NCBI GenBank assembly: GCA_009760855.2
Contig: WPIO01000096.1
Span: 1,430,501 to 1,494,500 of the forward strand
Source: Cristatella mucedo
Taxonomy: Eukaryota; Bryozoa; Phylactolaemata; Cristatellidae
Direction: 5' to 3'
Length of the DNA stretch: 64,000 bases
Shown in pieces: positions 32,151 through 44,070 of this stretch (position 1 is its first letter; each line of letters starts with the position of its first letter). The position numbers and the translations under genes were made by a program. The notes beneath the pieces were generated by a model, which was not told the DNA's origin, did not search any database, and saw nothing but the letters and a program-made list of their open reading frames with translations.

Positions 32151-32539
32151 TTTCTATTGTTTAGCCCTAAAAATTACTGAAAAAATTACTAATTACCGCT
32201 TAGTTGCTTCTCGAATTGCTGTATAAGAAGTGACAGCCACGAGTGAGCGCCATCGGCAAGGCATCGTGCTTTGACCGGCCTGCGATGCAAGCACAGTAGA
32301 AGATGACACTCGTTGCTGATGCTTAAAGTGATCCCTGCCTTGGTAGCATGCACTGAATCGCATAGTCAACTTGCTTTGTCACAGTACATATAGACTTTGG
32401 TTCCTAGTATGCTTTCATGCTAAAGTTTGCAAGAACTACTATGCCATCCTTTGTCGCTGAAAAGGTATATTTAACTAGTAAGTGATACATTTCAGGTAAA
32501 TATCACTCCTAAATTGTTTTGCTTGTGTACTCATTTGTA

Positions 32540-32652
32540 TATTTGTATACAATGTGTGGTTCTCAATGTGCCTACAATCTTTGCAGCAAATGGAAAGTGC
32601 TAGAAAGAGATTGAGTTCTCTGAGGGTGGTATATCAAATGTATTATTATTAA
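32540..32652 (+). mobile_element. LINE-A terminal hairpin and tail only
   Basis: TTTGCAGCAAATGGAAAGTG, then AGAAAGAGATTGAGTTCTCT, GGGTGGTATATCAAATG and TATTATTATTA. Confidence 0.75.
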
Positions 32653-32654
32653 CT

Positions 32655-32835
32655 AAAAAATATCAAGGTAAGCTGATTATCCAACCTCATGCATATAGCA
32701 GCAGAAGAGCCTTCGTGACTATCACCTCAGCTTGCAATCGTCAATAAAGGATCGACCTCTGCATTACCTAACCCCAAGACCTGGGTCGTGTAGAACCAGA
32801 GCCTTACCCTTGGGCTAAGACCTGGTGGCCTAATT
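32655..32835 (-). mobile_element. SINE-2, degenerate copy
   Basis: Antisense SINE-2 order: AGCAGAAGAGCCTTCGTGAC, AATAAAGGATCGACCTCTGC, AAGACCTGGGTCGTGTAGAA, GGTGGCCTAA. The B box is damaged. Confidence 0.6.
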
Positions 32836-33879
32836 ATGCACATTCAGGTCATCTTGTTCTTTTATTATTGTAACTGGTTGCAGACAAAGACCTAATTACC
32901 TGTTCCCAGATAAACGCTCCTGATCCTAAGCCTCTGCCCTCAAATCAATGAATGGGGTGCGAGGCCCTGGTGACATGCTTTTAGCAACAGTTTCACTTAC
33001 GTAGCGCTCTGTATCAATTCAAGTTGTGCATGACAAGTAGCAGGAGCAGTTGGTTAACTTTTCATGCAGCAACTATATTCACAGTGACGTTATGGAATGT
33101 AGGTATTTACTAGCAATGCGAGTAGGCATCTCTTGAGTCGTGAATACTTCGATGTCGTAAACCTTATTTCACCCAGTCATTCCAACTTGCTTTACTTGGA
33201 ATTTATTTGGAGAGCTAAAATTAAGCTGATTTATAGAACTCCGTGATTGGGTTTTGTTGGAACTGTGAAATAAATTCCATTGGTTAAACATTAATTAGCA
33301 AATACCAGTAACTTGTTAGTAGCTCTAAAATTGAGATTTCAATTTTCCTTTGGAAGGTTGGTCTGAATGTACATTCTTTGAAGTGTTTTAGCCCATGCTC
33401 AAATTAATCTTCGACCCACACCCTCATCTTGGAGGCATTTTCTGGTCAACAACCCATGGGTTGTTGTGTTATGTCCAAGCAGATTGGTGGCGTGCAGTAT
33501 GTACATTTTTACTTTCTTTATAAACATCCTTTTCTTCGTTAGTGAAGAAATATGCAAGTAGAATCTAGCCTTCGATTTGTGTGCGCGAAACTCACTCGTT
33601 CATTGCTTCGATTGCTTGAGCCTGTGGTGCTTACATGAGCAACAGCAGAGTAAATTTCTCAAGTCGATTGTCCACACGGCCAGCCTAATCCGACGTAACG
33701 AAACCTAGTACCTCTCAGTAATTGGATTGTTTAGCCATCTATAGAGGCTTTGCGAGAAAGCCTTGCCATCATGAGCCTGTTGACTGCACAATAAACCTGA
33801 GTTGCCTGCTCTAAGATAGTCTTATGTGTAATGACTTAATTAGCCACACACTCATCCTACTTCAGTATGATGTAACATA
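32836..33879. other. Intron 3 sequence, nothing identified
   Basis: AT-rich, no frames of note and no visible similarity to the LINE or SINE families. Confidence 0.5.
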
Positions 33880-36650
33880 GTGAAGATACAGGTATGGTTA
33901 GATAATGTGTCTCCATCTCAAACTCCACAAAGTCATCAAGATCAGGTGTGTGTTACGTAGGAGAGTTTTGTATAGCTCACTCACAGCTTAAGCAGCTTTC
34001 ATTACGCATTCGGTAGCCAAAAAAGACTTCATCTCACTCAACAAAGACACAGTGGGAAGCATAGCAGAGTCGGGAGAGCATAGCATGGAAGTAGCAGCTC
34101 AGGACCACTGAAAAAGATGAGCCATAGTCGGCAGTAGGAGAGTAGTTGTCGTTGCATTAGAACTGTGGAAGGGAGTTCCACTGTCTACGACCGGCAGAGC
34201 TAAAGCTTCTGTCGCCAGCAGTCTTTAAGCAGAGGAATTGAACAGCTAATTTATTGTCCACACAGGACCTGAGGGCGCAGAGAGGCTGAAACTGGTGCAG
34301 TAGTTCAGCTAGGTACGAAGGAGCCAAGCCGTGGCGGGCCTTGTGGGTCAGCATACGAACTTTGCTGTATATCCGTTGCTCAATCAACTCGTTTAGCAAA
34401 GGAGACGTGCTCAGACCTCTGGAACATGAAAACCAGCCTTGCAGCCATATTAATAGTCAGCTGCAGTGGCCTAGTTGCTTTCTTTTGTAGCCCAGCCAAA
34501 ATTGAATTAAAATAATCAAGCCGAGACAGAACTAAGGAGCTAGTTAAACTTTTCGCAAGCCACTAAAAAATAGCTCCTAATCTTAGATAGAGATCTGACG
34601 TTAGGGTGTCCTATGAGCAGCAATTGGGTTTTATCGTCATTTGGTTTCAATAAGTTTTCCAACATCCAGGATCGAATGTCGGCACGGCAAGCATTCAGTT
34701 TCTCACTTGCTGCAGCAGATGCCGATGGTTTGAATGACAACTACATCTGAGTATCGTCAGCATAGAATTGATACCCTATTCTATAAGCTCTAATCACTTT
34801 CCCAGAGATTGGGTATAAATGGAGAACAGCAAGGGACCGAGTTTAGACCCTTAAGGGACTCCACAGATGACCAGTCTCGTTTGTGAGAAATGACCCCCAC
34901 ACGACACGGATTGGATACGATTGGACAAGTATGACTTAAACCACACCAGTGCCTCGTCTACCAGAACGATCGTTGTTTTCAATTGTTCAAGTAGGTCATC
35001 GTAATCGATGGTGTCTAAGGCAGCTGACAAATCTAGCAGAGGCAGTGACATTCCCATCGTCGTTGCCACGTAGAATGCCATGCTTAACACAGAGGAGAGC
35101 AGTTTGAGTAGAGTGCTGTCTCTTGAACCCTGATTGAAATGTTTCCGACATTTCATACTTTTCAATAGCTATAAATAACTAGCTGCTTAGCAGCAGTTTT
35201 TTTAAGAATCTTTGACAAAAAAGGAAGAAGCGAATCCGGGCAATAGTTTGCAAGGACCTCTGTATGTAATCCAGGCTTTTTAAGTATCGGTCTAATGAAT
35301 GCCGATTTGAAGGACTTGGGGACGGTCCCCTTTCCCAAAGAACCATTAAAAATCTTGGCTGTGGCAGAGCATAGTTGGTCTGCCAGTGAAGAGCACAGAG
35401 ATTATTGTATAGGGTCTTCAGGAGACGAGCCCTTTTTGCTCGGGCATATTAAGGTAGCCACATCGCATGCAAAATCCTCGGAAAACCTTTTAAGGAAGGC
35501 CACAGGTTGTGATACAGCGATTGCTTTAGTCGGAGAGGGCTTAATGGAGGCACGAACGTGCACCATTTTTTCAGTAAAGAAGGCTGAAAACTGTTTGGCT
35601 GAGCCATTAAAATCTGGGTAGTCAGACCTCTCAGCATCGGCCAGTAAATTTGTTTACTGTCTTATAAATCTATTTAGGGTCCGACTAGCAGGAATTCAGC
35701 TTTCGGGTGAAAAAAGAAGCCCTGGCTTTTTTAAGCTTCCGGGTGGGAACGCGTAGGAAGTCTTTAAAATCGCCGAGATCTGCATCAGACCCTGATTTCT
35801 TGAAACGTCATTCAAGCCTGCGGTTAACCCTGCCCATCTTTAATTTGCTTTGTCAATTGAAAGGAATGTCCACGACTTTTTAGGCAGATAGAATGAACGA
35901 GAGTATGCTTGTTAAGAGGGCCATCGATTGCCCTGTCCATTGCATCAGTGAGGGTATCGAGGCTGCCGGTCGAGTGTGAACACAGATCAAGGAGACCTGC
36001 TCACAGACAGAGTTCAAAAACTTGTCTATGTCAATGCTTTGTAAGTTTCTAGACTAGTTCGACATTACCCTGTACCTACAAGGTAGCAGGAACAGTGGAC
36101 AAGACCGAACAATGATCTGAGAGGGTCAGTGGTCACACCACAAGTTCAATGGGAAGGACATCCTTAGTGGTCACGAGATCTAGAATATAGCCACCGACGT
36201 GGGTGGTATAATTAACGTCTTGGACCAAACCAAAATTCTCCAGACAGTCAAGAAATGAGCTGACCTGGCTGTTGGTAGGGTTATCAACTTGAATATTGAA
36301 GTCTTCAGCAAGGACCTCTGAAAACTCTATAAATAAGTTTAGACAGCCAGGAGGCTGGTATATCACAACAATGAGAGGCATTGTCTTTTATGAAGACCTG
36401 ATTGCAACCGATTCAACCAATAGCCCATGCGAAAAACTGCACATCTTATAGCCAACAATTAACGAACAGCAATTGCAACCCTGACACCTACCTTGTCAGA
36501 ACGCTTGGACTGATAGGATGAGAACCTTGGTGGTTTGGTCTCAGAAATACAGCTTCTGGAACAAAGCGTCATCCAAGTTTTACTAATCAGAAATGCATCT
36601 AGCTGCCCGTGGAATAGGATCACTTTTACATTCACGACACTTAGCTGTAT
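33880..36650 (-). mobile_element. LINE-B: near full-length, decayed, AP-endonuclease plus reverse transcriptase
   Basis: Reads on the - strand from an AP-endonuclease-type domain (36133-36381: EDFNIQVDNPTNSQ and THVGGYILDLVTTKD; earlier part at 36459-36656) through a linker (35295-35640), reverse-transcriptase motif A (about 35015-35040: LLDLSAALDTIDYDDLLEQL; frame 34851-35165), LKPNDDKTQLLLIGHP (about 34608-34660), and C-terminal codons LTHKARHGLAPSYLAELL (about 34300-34350) to the 3' UTR at 33880-34140. This is CR1/L2-type LINE architecture. It is broken by several stops and frameshifts. It lies in ataxin-3 intron 3, antisense. Confidence 0.85.
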
Positions 36651-36654
36651 GGTC

Positions 36655-37660
36655 ATTCAAACCATCGGCATCTGCTGCAGCAACTGAGATACTGAATGCT
36701 TGCCTTGCCGACTTTCGATCCTGGATGTAGGAAAACTTCCTGAAATTAAATGACAATAAAACCGAACTGCTGCTCATAGGTCACCCTGAGCCTGTAGCTG
36801 GATTACAAGGCTTGGCTCTTCTAATAGATGATGCTGTCGTGCGACCATCACCACGTGTTTGAAATTTAGGTTTCGTTTTCGACAGCTGCCTCAGTTTTAA
36901 AAGCTTCATTCACAAGACTGCTTGCTCAGCTAGCCATCACGTCCGATCCCTATGCAAGATTAGGGGCTATCTTTCATTGTGGTTTGCAAAAAATTTAGCT
37001 AGCTCCTTTGTTCTCTCACGGCTTGGTTTTTGTAATTCCCATTTATTTGGGCTACCACAGAAAGCCACTGGGCCACTGCAGCTGACTATGATCATGGCTG
37101 CAAGGCTAGTCTTCAAGTCCCATAGGTTTGAGCACGGGTCTCCCTTACTAAAAGAGCTAGGATGGACGCCGGTTGAGCAACGGACACAGAGCAAAGTTCT
37201 TATGCTGACCCACAAGGCCCGCCACGGCGTGGCTCCTTTGTACATAGCTGAACTGCTGCATCAGTTTCAGCCTGTTCGTGCCCTCCGGTCCTGTGTGGAC
37301 AATAAATTAGCTGTCTCATGCATCCTCCACTTAAAGACCGTTGGTGACAGAAGCTTTGGCTCTTCCGGTCCTAAACTGTGGAACTTGCTTCCACAATTCT
37401 AATGCAACGACCACTACTGTCCTGCTGCCGACTGTGGCTCATCTTTTTCAGCGGTCCTGAGCTGCTACTTGAATGCTACTCACTACCTCAACTGCTCTCC
37501 TAACTCTGCTATGCTTCCCACTTTCTCTTTGTTGCGTGAGACGAAGACTGTTGGCTACCGAATGCTTACCGAAAGCCTCTTAGGCTGTGAGTGAGCTATA
37601 CAAAACTCTCCGGTGTAACACCCACATGATCTTCATTGTTTTGTGGAGTTACAGCAGGAG
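36655..37660 (+). mobile_element. LINE-B, 5'-truncated sense copy, head to head with the antisense copy
   Basis: Starts at AAACCATCGGCATCTGCTGC, equivalent to about 34730 in the antisense copy, and runs through LKLNDNKTELLLIGHP-type codons and a 141-codon frame (36977-37402) with LMLTHKARHGVAPLYIAELL to the LINE-B 3' UTR. One stop (ATGTAGG near 36725) and other changes break the ORF. Confidence 0.85.
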
Positions 37661-38326
37661 ATGCATGATTAAATTATAGCCTCTCATGGACCGCCTGATC
37701 GGGGACAACTGTGCCCTTAGTTTTTTAGCAAGGAGACATTGAGTTGGCGGAATTTAAGAGGATATCCAACAACTGGGCGACAGCAATGAAGTGGCTTGCA
37801 TTCACGTTGGCATGTTTGCGGCCCGGCAGATGTCGGCTCTTCGAATTTGAATCAGACCTTAGTAACTGCAGCCGGTCGACATTTCACAACGTATTGGGCC
37901 ACGGTAGGTTGGCTACTACAGCAACGAGCACTATTCAGCGCTTTAAACTTACAACGTACCCCCAACGTGGACCTCGTAGGCTTGATAGCCGAGCTGTTGA
38001 TAGGGTGAACGCATGATGCAGGAAGGTTCTCACTGACCATCCGAAGAAGGCCTACAGGTAGGTATCGACTTATGGCATCGCAGCTTATGCTAAGCAGGTC
38101 CTGTTTTGTGTAGCATATCCGAGGACAGCTCATAAATACTCACGCGAAGATAGCAGTAGAATACCCTAAGGTATTGTGGAGAAATCTGGTACTGGTCCAT
38201 ACCATGCTAGAAGTTGCCAAAGGCCGCTCTCTAGCCGGGGAGGAATATAGTGGTGTACTCAGGCTAGTCTCAGCTGTGACAGGATGGCTGTAATAAGATA
38301 AGGGTTTCTTCTGGGCCGGGCCTGAC

Positions 38327-38330
<4 letters not shown>

Positions 38331-38409
<79 letters not shown>

Positions 38410-38476
38410 TATAGGTATATATATATTATAGGTATATATATATATATTTTATAGGTATATATATATATATTATAGG

Positions 38477-38529
<53 letters not shown>
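38331..38529. repeat. (TA)n tract with embedded TATAGGTATA repeats
   Basis: About 70 bp of pure (TA)n, then about four spaced copies of a TTATAGGTATATATAT unit, then more (TA)n. Confidence 0.95.
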
Positions 38530-38533
<4 letters not shown>

Positions 38534-38544
38534 ACCGGATGTGG

Positions 38545-38800
38545 TTTGTTCGCAGAGCAGAGAGCCAGCCGAGGCCCAACGCTGGCAGTTTATTACCAAA
38601 GCAGGGAGCCAACGAGAGCACACGGCTCCCCTCGGCCCTCGACTCCCCCAGTCCCCTGGTCGACTCCAATGATTCCTCGACCACAACTGTGCTCTGTGCT
38701 GACCCGGATGGTGAATCCACTAGCTGGTTACTGGCCTGTGTCCATGCCGCATCACAGGCAGACCACAGCAGTGCACAGGCCCCTTTCGGTGGTGCTTCTA
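38545..38800 (+). repeat. Unclassified dispersed repeat, copy 1
   Basis: Shares order and words with 55500-55745: AGCCAGC, GGCAGTTTATTA, GACTCC...CCCCC, TGGTGAATCCA, and TGTGTCCATGCCGCATCACA followed by GCAGACCACAGC. No coding motif. It could be a piece of an LTR or DNA transposon. Confidence 0.55.
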
Positions 38801-40437
38801 ACAGCTCACCAGTGGCTTATCAGAGGAGCCAGCATACAATACATACATACTTACATACGTACATACGAACTACATCGGAAATGCCAAGATGCCATGTAAC
38901 CAGGGCTCTTGGGACCATATGTTAGCCGGCTAAGTCGTGATGATTGCTGTTTTGGTCTGTCCTAGTTTAGCCTGTTTTAGACGATAATCTTTCTTCCAAC
39001 CAACTCGGAGTCTTACGATGGTTTTTCGGTTTGTATGAGGTTTAGATGGCAGTCTTGCTTTGACTCCGCCTTCTTACTCGCTCTGCCGACTAAGCGCTCA
39101 CATGATACCAATTTCGTTTCTCTGTGGCCGGGTTTTGCTGGCCCAATTGCTGGTAGAAAGAAACCTGTCAGCTATAGCCTTTATCGCTTGCTACTGCAAA
39201 ATCTTTGTCTTAAACTCCGAACTAATAGTGTGTCCCATTAACTGGGACTCACCTGGAACCCATCGATGGTTTCGTTGGTCAAGTCATCAGCCATTCATCA
39301 CTAAGCAACCCAGTAGGCATGGTGTGAATGGTCACTTGGTAAGTCCTAGCTGAAAACTAGAACAAGGTTTGGCAGCCGAGTCTCTGACCTAAGTTTACCC
39401 TCAGTGTGGACGCCCCCCCTGCCGTATTGGTGACGTATACACCGAAGACTCGGAGTTAGTATGAAGCAAGACTGTCGTTCTAATCAGGCTGTATGCATCT
39501 GGATTTGGGCTTTGGCGTTGTGCTTCACCGATTCGGTCATGTATGCATATAGGGTCGTGTATGCAGGCGTGTTCAGGCGATGTGTTAACAAGTGCCCAAG
39601 GCCCAAGCAGAGCAAGTTTGTGCTATGGCTTGCATATTCCGAGTTCCCCTCTAGCATGTCGTTCCTAGCCCCCTCCGTGAACTGAGCTGTACTGTTCTAG
39701 CCTCCTTACTGAAGCCGATATTGTAACAATGTTGTCTAACATGGTATCTATGTGGATTGCTGCTTGTCTTCAAGCTTGCTCTAGTCGCAGACTTTCTTCC
39801 TGTAACGGCAGACCTTGTATTTCCTCTGCCATTGGCTGCCATTGTACCTGGGGCCTCAAGTATTTTCGTTTAGTCTCCGTGCTGTGTTTGTAGTCGATAT
39901 TTGTTTTAAAGAGGTTAAATCAAACGGCCACTTGTGCTGCCCTAGTTCAGCGTTATGCCGAGCAGCAGCTTGGCCAGCTGCTCTGCTAACAGATTCTGTT
40001 GCAACGGTAACTCAGCAAAGTGCTTCCCTAAATCATGTCCAGACCTCAGTAATGTTGCTGGCAGATGTTAGAGAAGCCTCGACCTTCTGAACTCTCTTGT
40101 CCAGATCTTCTTCATAGCCTGTAATTGCCAGCGCTAAATGGCTGCCTTTTGGATTACTAGGCTTGCACTAGCCTCTGGTGAGAGTGCTTGGTGCCGGCTG
40201 ACCTACTGTTGACTGCACACGTTGATGCAGTCTCTGAAAGTGTGTGTATGTGTTGGTAAATGTAAGTTTTAGCAAATGTGTTAGTGTGAGTATGTGCGCG
40301 TGTTAGTTAAATCAGGTAGCATTCATTTGTTGAGACAGTGTTTGCTTTTTACTTATGTGTGACAGTCGTTTGCTGGACTTGACGAAGGTCCTGAATATTA
40401 TTTTACGCAGGACTGTATTAGGCCTGAATTTGTGTAG
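38801..40437. other. Intron 3 end, nothing identified
   Basis: Frames up to about 100 codons near 38539-39353 and 39815-40090 have no known motifs. It ends with the exon 4 acceptor (TTTGTGTAG). Confidence 0.5.
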
Positions 40438-40592
40438 GTCTCAAAAAGCTTATGTGATCAACTTGGAGAATCACTGGTTTACCATACGGAGACTACAGAG
40501 GCAGTGGTATAATCTGAATTCACTCCTTAGTGGTGCAGTGCCTATATCAGATACCCATTTGGCTCTGTTTCTGGCTCAGCTGCGTTCAGAAG
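40438..40592 (+). CDS. ATXN3: Ataxin-3 coding exon 4 (equivalent to human exons 5+6; catalytic His119 and Asn134)
   Basis: The exon starts after TTTGTGTAG with one base completing codon 107 (Met) and ends one base into codon 159 at a GTGAGC donor. It encodes SQKAYVINLENHWFTIRRLQ and then RQWYNLNSLLSG and ISDTHLALFLAQLRSEG. This aligns residue for residue with human NERSFICNYKEHWFTVRKLGKQWFNLNSLLTG and SDTYLALFLAQLQQEG. His119 and Asn134 of the catalytic triad are present at the same numbers as in human. The intron that splits this stretch after KQ in human is absent. A decayed LINE-A begins about 110 bp downstream. Confidence 0.96.
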
Positions 40593-40704
40593 GTGAGCTT
40601 TTCTAGAAATGGTTTGTATTTCATGTTTGCTTCACTGGTCATATCTTCTTGTTAGCACTTACTCATGTATTACATACATGCTTATTGTACAAGTATTTGC
40701 AGAC

Positions 40705-42984
40705 CATTTTTGAATCACAGATGCATGATAAAAAATGCTGATGCCGACGATCAACCATAATTCATTTATATTTCCATCTCCTCAACCTCTTCCAAGTTAG
40801 CCCCTTACCTGAGGATCCCTGTGATGATCTAGCTGATCACTTCCCTTGATTCTTTGTTCAGAAGATAGACAAGATCAGTCAGTCCATCCCTGCGATGGCA
40901 GCATCCCCCTAGAATGCTGTCTCTCGATTCCTTGCAGCACCTCAATGTCTACATTCAAACAGGTCAGTAGTGATCTTGCCCTGAAGTTCATATCTCAATC
41001 AAAGAAGACAATGATTGTTTGTGGACCCTATTCCCACTTTCCTCCACCTACGTTTGATTGATCTGCTGCTGCCATGCATAACTAACACCATTACTGTGTC
41101 ATTAGCCTCAGTTCATGTCCGAGCACCTTTCAAAAAAGCTGTAGTCAGGCCACTTCTCAAGAAAGCGACACTAGACCAGGAGAACTTGAGCAACTACCGC
41201 CCGATCCCCCTTCTGCCATTCCTATTGAAGACGTTGGAAAGAGTCATGGATGACCAGCTGAGGTCATATATTTAAACTTCAAAACGTAATACTAAGTTCC
41301 AGTCTGGCTTTAGAGCTAATCACTTTGCAGAGTCAGCTTTGCTTCGGATGTAGAACGACTAACTTGGGAATGCAGACATGGGTAGCCTATCTCTGCTAGT
41401 TTTTCTCGATCTTTCGGCAGCCATTGTTGCAGTCGATCACCAAGTTCTTGAGCACCTGTCATCTCGCCTGGGCATCACTGGCACTGCTCTGCAATGGTTC
41501 AGGTCCTATCTCAGTGGGAGACTTCAGAGTATTGATGTGAATAGAAGAAGATCATCCGAGGTACCTGTGAAACATGGGGTACCTCAGGGCTCCATGCTAG
41601 GTGCTAGGTCCAGTAGTGTTCACGGTTTAAACTCTCCCTCTTGCTGATGTGATGGCCAAGCACAATCTAGGCTTTTTACATCTATTCAGATGACACTCAA
41701 TTGAACCAGAGCTTGGATCCCTCCGAGCCTTCGAGCACATCGAATTCTCTCAACTCCCAGGCTGCATGTCTTGAGGCATCTGCACATGGATAGTGGCATA
41801 TTATTATCTTCTTATTATTTTATTTATTAAATTATTTATTATTAATTATCATATGTTATTTTCTTAAATTAAATTATGATAAAACTAACTTAATAATTAT
41901 CGGCAAATCAAGTGTGATTCAGAAATTGGAAAGGCTCAAAATCAACTTTGCCATCATATCTTCTGTTGAATATGCACGAAATCTAGGTGTCATGTTCCAA
42001 AATGACCTTTTGTTAGACAACCACATCAGCTCTACAATCAAGTTTGCCTTCTTTCACATACACAGCATTGCTAAAATTCGGGCTTGTTTAGAAAAGGATA
42101 CCACGTCTAAATTGGTCCATGCATTTGTGACATTCCGACTTGATTTCTGTAACTTGCTGCCTGCTGGCCTACCAGCATGTGCAATCCGGCAATTAAAGCT
42201 TGTGCAAAACTCTGCAGCTAGGCTTTTCTGTCGTGAACGTCGCAGTTGCCACATCACACCACTTCTCGCTGACCTGCACTGGCTACCAGTCAAGCAACGG
42301 ATCGACGTCACAGTTTTGTCGCTCATTTTTAGGTCACTTCATTCTTTGGCCCCAGCCTATCTCTCAGATCTACTCCCCCACCAGGCCAAGCATAATATTA
42401 CTTGCTTTTCGGAATTTAACAGTTTACCAATACCTGGTACAAACTTAAAATCCTTTGGAGACCGTGTATTTCGTTCGTATGCTCCCAAAGCCTGAAACTC
42501 ACTTCTGACTTGCGTCACGACAGCCTCTGACTTGACCACATTTAAAAAGAAATTTAAGACGCACCTTTTGATGACACCATTTGCTGGTGAGCCGTGATGG
42601 CACATTTAGATAAGGCGGTACTTTCATGACCTCGGTCTCGAGGTTATGGGCGATCCTTTATCGCCACTGCAGGCGGTGGTGATAGCCATAAAGGCACTTC
42701 TGTCGCTATAGAAAAGAGACTGTTAAAGCAGCTAGTATAATAATAATAGTAATATTGGGTCCATGTCAGTGGTCCTTTGTGTTTAAGGGTGCTGACACTG
42801 TGCATACTCCCACTAGCCACACTTGCTTGCTGACCCTGTGCATGTAACCCCTGACAATGTTATTCATTTTGTTTACCAATCATGATACCACTCACCATTC
42901 GATCGTATTTCGTCTGCAGCAAATGTAAAGTGCCTAGAAATAGATTGAGTTCTGTGAGGGCGCTTTATCAATTGTCTTATTATT
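40705..42984 (+). mobile_element. LINE-A: longest old copy, sense, broken
   Basis: Begins with the FESQMH-equivalent region, then HFPXFFVQKIDKISQS-type codons (40845), ATLDQENLSNYRPIPLLPFL (41167-41226), a motif A remnant LDLSAAIVAVDHQV (41408-41450), GVPQGSMLGA (41575-41605), a damaged YSDDTQL region (about 41683), and the C-terminal 193-codon piece (41914-42495). The 3' UTR and hairpin follow at 42760-42965. Stops and frameshifts are present, the second catalytic region is disrupted, and an AT-rich patch at about 41797-41875 replaces expected codons. SINE-2 interrupts it at 42588-42745. Confidence 0.88.
42588..42745 (+). mobile_element. SINE-2 inserted in a LINE-A 3' UTR
   Basis: GTGAGCCGTGATGGCACATT (A-box region), TGACCTCGGTCTCGAGGTTA, GGGCGATCCTTTATCGCCAC, then GGTGATAGCCATAAAGGCAC and CTGTTAAAGCAGCTAGTA. 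The expected LINE-A sequence (TTTAGTGGGTCC) is split around it. Confidence 0.8.
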
Positions 42985-43620
42985 GTTGCTATTGTTATAA
43001 GTGTAATGTATGCATTGGCACTTTGGCGGTAAACTGCAGAATTTTCTGTACTATCTCCTGTAGCTCCGTTTGATGTCTTTAAATCAAAGTCTTATATTTT
43101 ACGATGTGACTTACTAGGTTGGCCTACTCTTTTGCTGTTGCTGAGTGAGCAGGACTTCAGAACCTCGTTGCATTTCCTTTAGTACACCAGCTAGTAAGCA
43201 GCAGAAAGCAGAGCACAGTCAGGACATCAACTAATCTGTACTCAAGTTGTTGCCTTATTTGCAGCGTCTGTGCAAACTTGCTTGGGTAAAGCAGTTACCT
43301 TCTTAGTTTGCATGCCATCTGCTTGTAAACTGCACTGTCACATATTTTGCCAAATCGTACGAACATCTGTAAGTTTAAGGTGTGCTTTCCCATGTTGCTC
43401 GTCTTATGGCGTGGCCGAATACTGTAAAGATAGCCTCCAACTGCATCAGAGCTCTGATGCTGTCACTGCTCGCGACTCAATTTTTACAATGTTAGTTGCT
43501 GTAACCGTGGTGGTATTCTTACAGTGGTCCTCTATTTTCCATGTCATCAGTCCCTTACTGCTTACATGTGGCGCTCAGCATCTAACTTTACTGCTTAACT
43601 CTTGGTCTCCATCAGCTCTG
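42985..43620. other. Intron 4 sequence, nothing identified
   Basis: Short frames only. An acceptor-like TTATTTGCAG near 43255-43264 is not followed by ataxin-3-like codons. Confidence 0.5.
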
Positions 43621-43629
43621 ACTTGCTAG

Positions 43630-44070
43630 TTCTGGTGCTGCTTCAGCACTTCTGCTGCTGCATCTACTGCCCGCCTCCACTGCTGCTGCTGCTGCCGCGC
43701 ACTCTGCTGCTGGGGAAGCTGCTGCTGCTGCTTCATCACTGCTGCTGCTGCATTGGAGTGGCTTCTGTATCGCTGCTGCTTCCGTATCGTAGATGCTGCA
43801 TCGCTGTTGCTGTATCGAAGCTGCTGCATCGCCGCTGCTGCATTTCTGCCACTCCTGGGGCTGCTGCTTTATCACTGCTGTTGCTGCTGAATTGCAACCG
43901 CTGCTGCTGCGTCACTGCTGCATCCCTGCTGTTGCATTGCTGATGCTGTTTCAACGCTGCTGCTGCTGCTGCTGCATTACTGCTGCTGTTGAGTAGCTGC
44001 TGCTGCTTCACTACTGCTGCTGCTGAATCGCTGCTGGTGATCCATGGCTGCTGCTACTGCTTTGCTGCTG
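43630..44070. repeat. Interrupted CTG/CAG trinucleotide tract in ataxin-3 intron 4
   Basis: About 440 bp dominated by CTG/GCTG triplets on the gene's sense strand, in runs of two to six units broken by CATCACTG, CATCGC and similar words. Antisense frames read as Gln- and Ala-rich peptides. It is a low-complexity repeat, not an exon: no frame is bounded by splice sites matching ataxin-3 phases. Confidence 0.93.

Noticed and set aside
43201-43300. Acceptor-like TTATTTGCAG with a short following segment, as an extra ataxin-3 exon
   Set aside because: The following codons do not resemble ataxin-3, and exons 4 and 5 already join in matching phase with no missing conserved residues.
43602-44011. 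Long Leu/Cys-rich sense and Gln/Ala-rich antisense frames, the latter resembling polyglutamine protein
   Set aside because: All frames stay open because of the CTG/CAG repeat. None connects to ataxin-3 exons in phase, so this is not the polyQ segment of the gene.
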